A stretch of DNA of 5,008 bases. Origin: Clostridia bacterium (GTDB lineage Bacteria; Bacillota_E; RBS10-35; JAJYVN01). The notes beneath the pieces are model-generated. The model was not told the DNA's origin, made no database searches, and was given only the letters and a program-made list of their open reading frames with translations. Shown in pieces: positions 1 through 4,614 of the stretch. Each line of letters starts with the position of its first letter. The first letter of the stretch is position 1. The translations under genes and the position numbers were made by a program. Location: assembly GCA_027335545.1 (NCBI GenBank), contig DAHWHV010000640.1, positions 1 to 5,008 of the forward strand, written 5' to 3'.

Positions 1-1
1 T

Positions 2-181
2 GGGACGGCGGCCGTGCTGGCCCGCCTGGGACGCCGCTACCCCGCCGTCAAAATCGCGCGTTGGCCAGACGATACACCTCAGGGAGAGGACCTGCTCGCC
101 GCCGCCTGCGCCCTGTGTACCGGGGGCTGCATCCTTCTTTGCCAGGCCCGGGCGGAGCGACTCGCCGCCCCGGGGTCCTGA
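2..181 (+). CDS. C-terminal fragment of unidentified protein
   Basis: The gene begins before the window; 59 codons remain, ending in TGA at 179-181. This frame has strongly GC-rich third positions and a balanced amino-acid make-up, whereas the other two + frames read as Arg/Pro/Gly-rich shadow. The visible part reads as an alpha/beta-type stretch (TAVLARLGRRYPAVKIARW) followed by a cysteine-rich segment with four Cys in about 12 residues (CALCTGGCILLC) and a basic tail. In Bacillus the genes ahead of yvyF are the comF competence genes. I considered a ComFA/helicase-like or ComFC-like tail, but the residues do not show the ComFC phosphoribosyltransferase motif or a recognisable helicase motif. 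Function is left open. Confidence 0.55.
   Translation, partial: GTAAVLARLGRRYPAVKIARWPDDTPQGEDLLAAACALCTGGCILLCQARAERLAAPGS
49..75 (+). promoter_or_regulatory. Weak sigma-28/sigma-D-like promoter candidate upstream of yvyF
   Basis: CAAA at 49-52, a 15-base spacer, then GACGATAC at 68-75. Against the flagellar consensus TAAA-N15-GCCGATAA/T this is 3 of 4 and 6 of 8, with the ideal spacing. It lies inside the coding end of the upstream gene, about 175 bases before yvyF. AT-rich patches are rare here, which makes the match notable, but two key positions differ, so it may be chance. Confidence 0.2.
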
Positions 182-238
182 GCGGGGCGGCCGGGCAGCG
201 GGCTCGACCGGCGAGCGGCGCGCGAGGCCCCCGCCACC

Positions 239-243
239 GGAGG
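239..243 (+). promoter_or_regulatory. Ribosome binding site of yvyF
   Basis: GGAGG lies six bases before ATG 250. It decides the yvyF start: the same frame is open from the window edge, but only this ATG has a strong Shine-Dalgarno sequence and begins the conserved zinc-ribbon protein. Confidence 0.75.
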
Positions 244-249
244 TGCGCG

Positions 250-741
250 ATGCTCCGCAACTGCCCGAACTGCGGCCGACTCCTGACCACGCCGCCCGGC
301 ACGCCCTGTGCGCACTGCCTGGCTGCCGAGGACGCGGCCGTGGGGCGCATCCTCGCCCATCTGGACGCCGGGGGGGCCGCCACCATGGCGGAGGTGGCGC
401 GGACGACCGGGACGCCGCTGCCCCTGCTGCGGCGCCTGGTCCGCACCGGCCGCATCACTCTGGCCGACGGGGTGGGAGACCGCTGCGTCCTGTGCGGCGG
501 GAGCCTGGAGGGGGCGCGCCGGCTCTGCCGCGCCTGCGCCCGGCGGGTCCGGTCCGAGGCCCCCGCGACCGGCGGCGCGGGCCCGCGGAGGGGCGGGAAC
601 GGCCCGTCCGGCCGTGGGGAGGCCTTTCACAGCCCGCCCGCCCCACTCCCGGCGGGGCCGTTCCCCCTGGGGCTGGGGCGCGAGGGGGACCCCGCAGGCG
701 GCGGCCTGACCCCTAAAAATGCGCGTGCGCCGCGCCGATAA
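250..741 (+). CDS. yvyF: YvyF-type flagellar operon zinc-ribbon protein
   Basis: 163 residues. Two pairs of CxxC cysteines occur at each end of the conserved part: CPNC at 5-8 with CAHC at 20-23, and CVLC at 79-82 with CRAC at 93-96. They flank a small helical, winged-helix-like region (about 30-75) with the typical pattern ATMAEVARTTGTPLPLLRRLVRTGRITLAD broken at 45-73. This arrangement is that of YvyF (flagellar operon protein TIGR03826 as I recall it), which lies directly before flgM in Bacillus; its biochemical role is not firmly known, and the fold suggests zinc-dependent nucleic-acid or protein binding. Family members are near 140 residues; here residues after about 103 form a Gly/Pro/Arg-rich tail with no visible domain. 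The start is set by GGAGG at 239-243. The stop codon TAA is part of the -10 box of the flgM promoter. Confidence 0.85.
   Translation: MLRNCPNCGRLLTTPPGTPCAHCLAAEDAAVGRILAHLDAGGAATMAEVARTTGTPLPLLRRLVRTGRITLADGVGDRCVLCGGSLEGARRLCRACARRVRSEAPATGGAGPRRGGNGPSGRGEAFHSPPAPLPAGPFPLGLGREGDPAGGGLTPKNARAPRR
714..741 (+). promoter_or_regulatory. Sigma-28/sigma-D flagellar promoter of flgM
   Basis: TAAA at 714-717 and GCCGATAA at 734-741, 16 bases apart. The -10 element matches the E. coli FliA consensus at all eight positions and the B. subtilis sigma-D consensus (GCCGATAT) at seven. The spacing is one base over the usual 15; using AAAA at 715-718 gives exactly 15. Transcription would begin near 748-750, giving flgM a leader of about 200 nt. 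The promoter overlaps the end of yvyF. Known biology: flgM is sigma-28/sigma-D controlled in both Salmonella and Bacillus, so a promoter here is expected. Confidence 0.85.
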
Positions 742-750
742 CCTTCCTGG

Positions 751-784
751 TGGGTCCGGCCCCGGAGTGGGTCCGGCCCCGGAG
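751..784 (+). repeat. Two perfect tandem copies of a 17-bp unit
   Basis: The unit TGGGTCCGGCCCCGGAG occurs at 751-767 and 768-784, and a degraded third copy (TGGGT, then GGGG and CTCCCGGA) follows from 785. The repeat begins almost at the predicted transcription start of flgM. Each unit holds GGCCCCGGAG and GGTCC, so it could form small GC-rich hairpins or pair with GGACC in the downstream array. Confidence 0.9.
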
Positions 785-843
785 TGGGTGGGGCTCCCGG
801 ACCGGTGGCTCCGTGGCTTCCCCCGGCGAGCGCCCCGGACGCG

Positions 844-932
844 TGGACCGTTTTGCACCGTCTTGCACCGTTTTGCACCGTCTTGCACCGTTTTGGACCG
901 TTTTGCACCGTCTTGGACCGTTTTGGACCGTT
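844..932 (+). repeat. Phased 10-bp tandem repeat array in the flgM leader
   Basis: Eight contiguous 10-bp units occupy 851-930, preceded by a partial unit (TGGACCG, 844-850) and followed by TT. The consensus is TYTTGSACCG. In order the units are TTTTGCACCG, TCTTGCACCG, TTTTGCACCG, TCTTGCACCG, TTTTGGACCG, TTTTGCACCG, TCTTGGACCG, TTTTGGACCG. Variation is confined to position 2 (T/C) and position 6 (C/G), and the first four units form a 20-bp repeat occurring twice. ACCG is invariant. T-tracts recur every 10 bp, about one turn of DNA, in a region otherwise nearly free of AT. The array lies between the sigma-D promoter and the flgM ribosome binding site. Function unknown: a DNA bend, a cooperative protein-binding array, or an RNA element in the leader are all possible. 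Confidence 0.95.
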
Positions 933-936
933 GAGG

Positions 937-943
937 AAGGAGG
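937..943 (+). promoter_or_regulatory. Ribosome binding site of flgM
   Basis: AAGGAGG, a near-perfect Shine-Dalgarno sequence, lies 8 bases before GTG 952 and 11 before ATG 955. It begins five bases after the trailing TT of the 10-bp array, so anything binding the array could affect ribosome access. Confidence 0.85.
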
Positions 944-951
944 CCTGTGTC

Positions 952-1260
952 GTGATGATCTCCGGGCGGGAACTGGGCAGCGTGGTCGCCACCCATGTGC
1001 GCGGCCCGGCAGGGACCACGGGCCAGAGGCCTGTCCCGCCGGGCACGGCCGGCCAGGGCGTGGACTCCGTCGTCCTCTCGTCGCGGGGGGCGTCGGTCGC
1101 CCGCCTGGTGTCCGCGCTGCGGTCCGTCCCCGACGTGCGCCTGAACCGGGTGGGGGAGGTCTCCGCGCGGCTCGCCTCCGGAAAGGCCCCCAGCAGCCAC
1201 CAGGTCGCCCGTCAGATGCTTAGCCGCGTGATCGGCGACCACCTGGCGGCGGGCGGCTGA
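952..1260 (+). CDS. flgM: FlgM, anti-sigma factor of the flagellar sigma factor
   Basis: 102 residues, close to the family's usual 90-100. FlgM binds the flagellar sigma factor (sigma-28/sigma-D) in the cytoplasm and keeps it from RNA polymerase until the hook-basal body is finished; in many bacteria it is then exported. The N-terminus MMISGREL fits the Firmicute FlgM start pattern (M-x-I-S). Residues about 10-37 are a Gly/Pro-rich flexible stretch. The conserved sigma-binding half follows: DSVVLSSRGASVARL (38-52), then VRLNRVGEVSARLASGKAPS (62-81) and HQVARQMLSRVIGDHL (83-98). The GTG start is chosen because its Shine-Dalgarno spacing is 8 and it aligns with the family N-terminus; ATG 955 is one codon later. 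The same frame is open upstream through the repeat array, but an earlier start lacks support. It is preceded by a sigma-D promoter, implying feedback control, and its stop is one base from the flgN start. Confidence 0.9.
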   Translation: MMISGRELGSVVATHVRGPAGTTGQRPVPPGTAGQGVDSVVLSSRGASVARLVSALRSVPDVRLNRVGEVSARLASGKAPSSHQVARQMLSRVIGDHLAAGG

Positions 1261-1261
1261 G

Positions 1262-1870
1262 ATGCCGCGCGCGACGGTGGCGGCGCAGTCCGTCCCGCTC
1301 GGTGCTGCCGCGGCGCGGGAGCCGGCGCCCGGCGTGCAGGCGGCAGGGGCGGCGGCACCGCTAGGGGCAGCGGTGGTGCGGGCCCTGGCGGCGCTGCGCT
1401 CGGCGGTGGAGGCCCAGGGGGGCCTGGAACGCCTGGCCGCAGAGCTGCGGTCGGCCCTGCTGGCCCGGGATGCGGCCGGCATCCTGGGCTTGGCGGCCGC
1501 ACAGGAGCGCGGCGTCGCCGCACTGACGGCGGCGGGCGCGGAGGTCGGCGCGGCCCTCGGCGCCCTCTGCCGGGCGCTGGGGACGACGGAGGCCGTCACC
1601 GCGGCGGGCCTGGAGTCGGCCCTCGCCGCCGCCGGGCTCGCCGGGACGGCCTCGGCCCTGGCGGCGGCTTGGGGCGAGGCGGCGGAGGGTGCGTTGCGCG
1701 CTCGGCGGGCGAACCTCGCCAACGCGCTGCTCATCCGCCAGGGCCTCGCCTACACGGGATTCGCCCTGCGCTGCCTGACCGCGGGCGGGGCGCCCCAGGA
1801 CTCCGGCTATACGGAGGTCGGCCTGCCGCGCCCTTCGGGCGCCTGTCGCCTGATCGACACCACGGGTTGA
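1262..1870 (+). CDS. flgN: FlgN-like export chaperone for FlgK and FlgL
   Basis: 202 residues, Ala/Leu-rich and predicted almost wholly helical, as in FlgN, a cytoplasmic chaperone that keeps the hook-filament junction proteins FlgK and FlgL export-ready and delivers them to the flagellar type III secretion system. Sequence identity in this family is low; what supports the call is the helical heptad-like body (about 40-150), the C-terminal pattern RRANLANALLIRQGLAYTGF followed by a YTEVG turn and RLIDTTG end, and its position between flgM and its clients flgK/flgL. It is longer than the usual ~160 residues because of an Ala/Pro-rich N-terminal stretch of about 35 residues. The ATG lies one base after the flgM stop with only a weak GGCGGGCGG upstream, suggesting translational coupling to flgM; a later start such as GTG 1277 cannot be excluded. 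Confidence 0.8.
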   Translation: MPRATVAAQSVPLGAAAAREPAPGVQAAGAAAPLGAAVVRALAALRSAVEAQGGLERLAAELRSALLARDAAGILGLAAAQERGVAALTAAGAEVGAALGALCRALGTTEAVTAAGLESALAAAGLAGTASALAAAWGEAAEGALRARRANLANALLIRQGLAYTGFALRCLTAGGAPQDSGYTEVGLPRPSGACRLIDTTG

Positions 1871-1891
1871 GACGAGGCGCCGCGGCGCGGC

Positions 1892-1900
1892 GGGGGAGGG
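1892..1900 (+). promoter_or_regulatory. Ribosome binding site deciding the flgK start
   Basis: GGGGGAGGG contains GGAGG at 1895-1899. It is only 2 bases from ATG 1902 but 8 bases from the in-frame GTG 1908, so GTG 1908 is the better start. The protein then begins MGGSLFTGLNIA, which fits FlgK N-termini. Confidence 0.65.
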
Positions 1901-1907
1901 GATGCGG

Positions 1908-3332
1908 GTGGGCGGCAGCCTGTTCACGGGCCTGAACATCGCCCTGAGCGGCTTGGAGGCGCAGCAGAGCGTCCTCTCCGTGACGGCCCACAACGTGGCG
2001 AACGCCTCCACGCCGGGCTTCTCGCGCCAGGAGGCGGACCTGGCCCCCAATCCGCCGTATGCCCCCCCCGCCCTCGGGCAGGGGGGCGGCGCCCTCCAGT
2101 ACGGCATGGGGGTCCGCGTGGCGCAGATCCAGCGCGTCAGCAGCCACTTCCTGAACCTGCAGCTCTGGAGCAGCGACGCCCAGTTGGGCGCCGCCTCACA
2201 GCAGACCACCACCCTCGGCCAGGTGCAGGCGATGCTCAATGAGCCCTCCTCGACGGGAATCAACAGCGCGCTGAGCGCGTTCTGGAACTCGTGGCAGGCG
2301 CTCGGCAACGACGCGTCCAGCACGGCGGCGCGTAGCCAGGTGCTGGATGCGGGGCAGGCGCTGGCGAGCCGGCTCAACACCCTCTCCGGGGAGTGGACGG
2401 GCCTGACCCAGAGTCTGAACACCTCGGTCGGGCAGGCGGTCGCGACGATCAACGGGCTGACCGGGCAGATCGCCGCCCTCAACGGACAGATCGCGGCGAG
2501 CACGGCCGCGGGGCAGAGCCCGAACGATCTGGAGGACGGTCGCAGCCGCCTGATCACCCAGCTCGCGAGCCTGGTGCCGGTGTCCGTCTCCTGGCAGGCC
2601 AACGGCCAGGCCGACGTGTCGCTCGCCGGGGTCCAGGCGGTGGCCGGCACCAGCACCCTCACCCTGCACGCCACGCCCAACCCCGCAAACCAGAACTTCC
2701 TGGCCCTGAGTTGGGGTCCGGCGGGCATCCCCGCCCCGATCAGCGGTGGCTCGCTGGGCGCGACGCTCGCCCTGCGCGACCAGACGGTGCCCGGGTACCT
2801 GGCGCAGCTCAACGCCCTGGCCTCTGGCGTGGCCACGGCCGTGAACACCCAGCACGCCCAGGGCTACGACGCCACCGGCGCCTCGACGGCGGCGGTACCG
2901 TTTTTCACGTCCAGCGGCGGCGGGACGATCACCGCCGCCAATCTGGCCGTCAATCCCAGCCTCGTCGCCAACCCCGGCGGGATCGGCGCGGCCTCCAGCG
3001 CCACCTCCGGCCCGGGCGACGGCAGCAACGCCGTGGCCATCGCCAATCTCCAGAACTCCGCCTTTCTCTCGGGCGGCAGCGCGACCCCGGGGGGCGCCTA
3101 CGCGACCCTGGTCGGCCAGGTGGGCAGCGACACCTCCGCGGCGCAGGGCGCCCAGGCCAACCAGCAGACCCTGCAACAGAGCATCCAGAACCAGCAGCAG
3201 CAGGTCTCCGGCGTATCGATCAACGGCGAGATGACGACCATGGTCGAGGCTCAGAACGCCTACGCGGCGGCCGCGCGCGTGGTGACGACGATCGACGGCA
3301 TGTTGGGGACCCTGATCGGGATGGTCCAGTAG
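1908..3332 (+). CDS. flgK: FlgK, hook-filament junction protein 1 (HAP1)
   Basis: 474 residues from GTG 1908 (476 from ATG 1902). FlgK is exported through the flagellar secretion system and forms the first junction layer between hook and filament. The N-terminal D0 helix is clear: GLNIALSGLEAQQSVLSVT (8-26) followed by the axial-protein signature HNVANASTPGFSRQ (28-41). The C-terminal D0 helix is equally clear: SGVSINGEMTTMVEAQNAYA onward to the end (about 434-474), matching the family ending of an E-M, Q-x-A-Y-x-A-x-A-R-V-x-T-T-x-D-x-M-L pattern. A long Gln-rich helical stretch (about 400-433) precedes it. The middle is Gly/Ala/Ser/Thr-rich beta structure, somewhat shorter than in many FlgK proteins (500-550 residues). 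It follows flgN after 37 bases and precedes flgL, its partner in the junction. Confidence 0.95.
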   Translation: MGGSLFTGLNIALSGLEAQQSVLSVTAHNVANASTPGFSRQEADLAPNPPYAPPALGQGGGALQYGMGVRVAQIQRVSSHFLNLQLWSSDAQLGAASQQTTTLGQVQAMLNEPSSTGINSALSAFWNSWQALGNDASSTAARSQVLDAGQALASRLNTLSGEWTGLTQSLNTSVGQAVATINGLTGQIAALNGQIAASTAAGQSPNDLEDGRSRLITQLASLVPVSVSWQANGQADVSLAGVQAVAGTSTLTLHATPNPANQNFLALSWGPAGIPAPISGGSLGATLALRDQTVPGYLAQLNALASGVATAVNTQHAQGYDATGASTAAVPFFTSSGGGTITAANLAVNPSLVANPGGIGAASSATSGPGDGSNAVAIANLQNSAFLSGGSATPGGAYATLVGQVGSDTSAAQGAQANQQTLQQSIQNQQQQVSGVSINGEMTTMVEAQNAYAAAARVVTTIDGMLGTLIGMVQ

Positions 3333-3375
3333 CGGGGGATGCGGTCGGGGCGCGGTGCCGGGCCGCTCCGGGCGT

Positions 3376-3395
3376 CGGCGCCCGGGCGGGCGCCG
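3376..3395 (+). other. Perfect GC hairpin between flgK and flgL
   Basis: CGGCGCCC at 3376-3383 and GGGCGCCG at 3388-3395 form an 8-bp perfect stem with the 4-base loop GGGC. It sits in the 116-base flgK-flgL gap. No T-tract follows, so it is not a standard intrinsic terminator; it could slow or protect the transcript between the two genes. In sequence this GC-rich, hairpins of this size also arise by chance. Confidence 0.45.
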
Positions 3396-3437
3396 CGGGA
3401 TCGCTGCGCAGCCGAAGTGGCGTCGCGGCGTCGGCGC

Positions 3438-3445
3438 AGGGGGTG
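3438..3445 (+). promoter_or_regulatory. Ribosome binding site deciding the flgL start
   Basis: AGGGGGTG differs from the full anti-16S complement AGGAGGTG at one base that still allows a G-U pair. It ends 5 bases (counting from its GGGGG core) before GTG 3449 and 14 before GTG 3458. Confidence 0.5.
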
Positions 3446-3448
3446 GGG

Positions 3449-4336
3449 GTGCAGGCCGTGCGTGTCACGCAGCAGATGCTGGGGTCCGTGCTCACCTCGG
3501 ACCTCCAATCGGTGCAGTCCCAGATGTTGCAGGTCCAGCAGCAGTTGGCGAGCGGCAAGCGCATCCTGGTCCCGAGCAACGACCCCGTCGGCACGCAGAA
3601 CGTGCTGCAGTGGCAGGGCGCCATGGCGCAGAACAAGCAGTTCCAAGCCAACGCCAGCAATGCCGTGGACTGGCTGCAGAGCACCGACACGGCGCTGCAG
3701 AGTGCCGTGTCGGTGGCGCAGCAGGTGCGGACGCTGGCCGTCAGCACGGGCTCGGCTGCCCTGACCTCCTCCGAGGACCAGACCATCGCCTCCCAGATCT
3801 CCTCGCTGCAATCCAGCCTGGTGCAGATCGGCAACACCAAGGTCGGCGATCACTACCTGTTCAACGGCGACCAGACGGCGACGCCCCCCTTCACCCAGAG
3901 CGGCAACAGCGTGGCCTTCGCGGGTGGCACCGGCGCCCAGATGCGCGAGGTCGCCCCCGGCTCCAGCATCCAGGCCAACACGGGCGGCGGCGTGTTCACG
4001 CCGCTCTTCGGGGCGATCACCCAGATCCTGCAGGACCTGAAGTCCCCGAGCACCGTCGGCAACGTGACCTCCGGGGACCTCGCGGCCCTGGACGCCGCGA
4101 TCGGCAACCTCAGCAACGCCAACGGCCAGGTGGGGGCGAGCCTGCAGCAGGCCCAACAGGCCCAGGGCATGCTCACCGATCTCAACCAGTCCCTGCAGAC
4201 GCTGGAGGCGGGTACCCTGGACACGAACATGGCCCAGGCCGTCGTCCAGCTCCAGGAATTGCAGGTCGGCTACCAGAGCGCGCTGGCCGTCGGGGGGCGC
4301 CTCCTGCAGCCGACCCTGGCCCACTACCTCCAGTAG
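3449..4336 (+). CDS. flgL: FlgL, hook-filament junction protein 3 (HAP3)
   Basis: 295 residues, the usual family length (about 300). FlgL is exported and forms the second junction layer, to which flagellin attaches. The N-terminus has the family RVTQQML pattern (5-11) and the flagellin-like D0/D1 signature LASGKRILVPSNDPVG (33-48), followed by a long Gln/Ala-rich helix and DQTIASQISSLQSSLVQIGN plus GDHYLFNGDQT, the typical flagellin-family core. The C-terminal helix ends with LDTNMAQAVVQLQELQVGYQ then SALAVGGRLLQPTLAHYL. Three in-frame GTG codons compete for the start: 3443, 3449 and 3458. I chose 3449 for its ribosome-binding-site spacing; 3458 would give MRVTQQML, the most common FlgL beginning, so it is a close alternative. 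No promoter is visible in the 116-base gap after flgK, so it is probably co-transcribed. Confidence 0.94.
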   Translation: MQAVRVTQQMLGSVLTSDLQSVQSQMLQVQQQLASGKRILVPSNDPVGTQNVLQWQGAMAQNKQFQANASNAVDWLQSTDTALQSAVSVAQQVRTLAVSTGSAALTSSEDQTIASQISSLQSSLVQIGNTKVGDHYLFNGDQTATPPFTQSGNSVAFAGGTGAQMREVAPGSSIQANTGGGVFTPLFGAITQILQDLKSPSTVGNVTSGDLAALDAAIGNLSNANGQVGASLQQAQQAQGMLTDLNQSLQTLEAGTLDTNMAQAVVQLQELQVGYQSALAVGGRLLQPTLAHYLQ

Positions 4337-4363
4337 GACGTAGTGTCGGGGCACGCGTGAGGG

Positions 4364-4380
4364 CCCGTCGGGCGACGGAG
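4364..4380 (+). other. Small hairpin just after flgL
   Basis: CCGTC (4365-4369) pairs with GACGG (4374-4378) around the loop GGGC; C4364 can pair with G4380 across a bulged A. It begins 27 bases after the flgL stop and is followed by GC-rich sequence without T residues. It could be part of a transcript end, but it lacks the U-tract of an intrinsic terminator. Confidence 0.35.
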
Positions 4381-4401
4381 GGCCAGGGCCGGCCGCCGCG
4401 C

Positions 4402-4418
4402 CGCCCCGGGCCGGGGCG
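4402..4418 (+). other. Perfect GC hairpin downstream of flgL
   Basis: CGCCCCG (4402-4408) and CGGGGCG (4412-4418) form a 7-bp perfect stem with the 3-base loop GGC. With the hairpin at 4364-4380 and the larger one at 4501-4554 it makes the post-flgL region heavily structured. No T-tract follows. Confidence 0.4.
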
Positions 4419-4500
4419 CTGCGCGGGGTCGCCGCCCTCCCAGTACACCCCCCGGATCCGGTACACTTCTGGACGCGTGGAGCGACGGCGCGGCGGCGCG

Positions 4501-4554
4501 CACCCACGCCTCCGGCCGCCGGCGGTTCTGCCCTGGTGGCCGCAGGCGTGGGTG
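4501..4554 (+). other. Long stem-loop between flgL and the acidic ORF
   Basis: CACCCACGCCT (4501-4511) and AGGCGTGGGTG (4544-4554) are perfect 11-base inverted repeats. Inside, after one C-C mismatch, 4513-4522 pairs with 4533-4542 (eight Watson-Crick and two G-U pairs), leaving a 10-base loop CGGTTCTGCC at 4523-4532. The result is a 54-nt hairpin of about 21 pairs. It ends 48 bases before the next ribosome binding site. It has no adjacent T-tract on either strand, so it is either a factor-assisted terminator, an mRNA stabilising structure, or a leader element of the following gene. Confidence 0.75.
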
Positions 4555-4602
4555 TCCGCTCCAGCGGCGACGCGGGTGAACGGGGTGGGTGGCGTGGGCC
4601 GC

Positions 4603-4607
4603 GGAGG
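4603..4607 (+). promoter_or_regulatory. Ribosome binding site of the acidic ORF
   Basis: GGAGG lies 7 bases before ATG 4615. The frame is open far upstream, so this site is what picks the start; the 278 bases from flgL to here show no convincing promoter. Confidence 0.6.
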
Positions 4608-4614
4608 CGAAGCG

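Noticed and set aside
61..741. Longer version of yvyF starting near 61, 226 residues
   Set aside because: The first 63 codons read as Arg/Pro/Gly-rich shadow, overlap the better coding frame 2-181, and the strong ribosome binding site and conserved CPNC start are at 250.
844..932. CRISPR array
   Set aside because: Units are 10 bp and contiguous, with no unique spacers and no cas genes.
851..932. Intrinsic terminator based on the repeated TTTT tracts
   Set aside because: No GC-rich hairpin directly precedes a terminal T-run, the tracts are only four bases and are separated by GCACCG, and the position before flgM after its promoter would make termination counterproductive unless regulated.
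784..951. N-terminal extension of FlgM through the 10-bp repeat array
   Set aside because: The frame is open by chance in low-stop GC-rich DNA. The Shine-Dalgarno sequence at 937-943 and the MxIS family start both place the beginning at 952.
79..1734. Long minus-strand ORF of 551 residues (and similar ones over flgK and at 3260-4966)
   Set aside because: These are antisense shadows of the flagellar genes. They are Arg/Pro/Ala-rich without domains and cover several clear + strand genes; long stop-free antisense frames are expected at this GC content.
2393..3448. Very long + frame leading into flgL (647 residues)
   Set aside because: The part before 3449 is the out-of-frame shadow of flgK; FlgL homology begins only at the RVTQQML segment.
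4477..4614. Earlier start (GTG 4477) for the acidic ORF
   Set aside because: It would translate the large hairpin into an Arg/Pro/Trp-rich segment unlike the rest, and no Shine-Dalgarno sequence as good as the one before 4615 is present.
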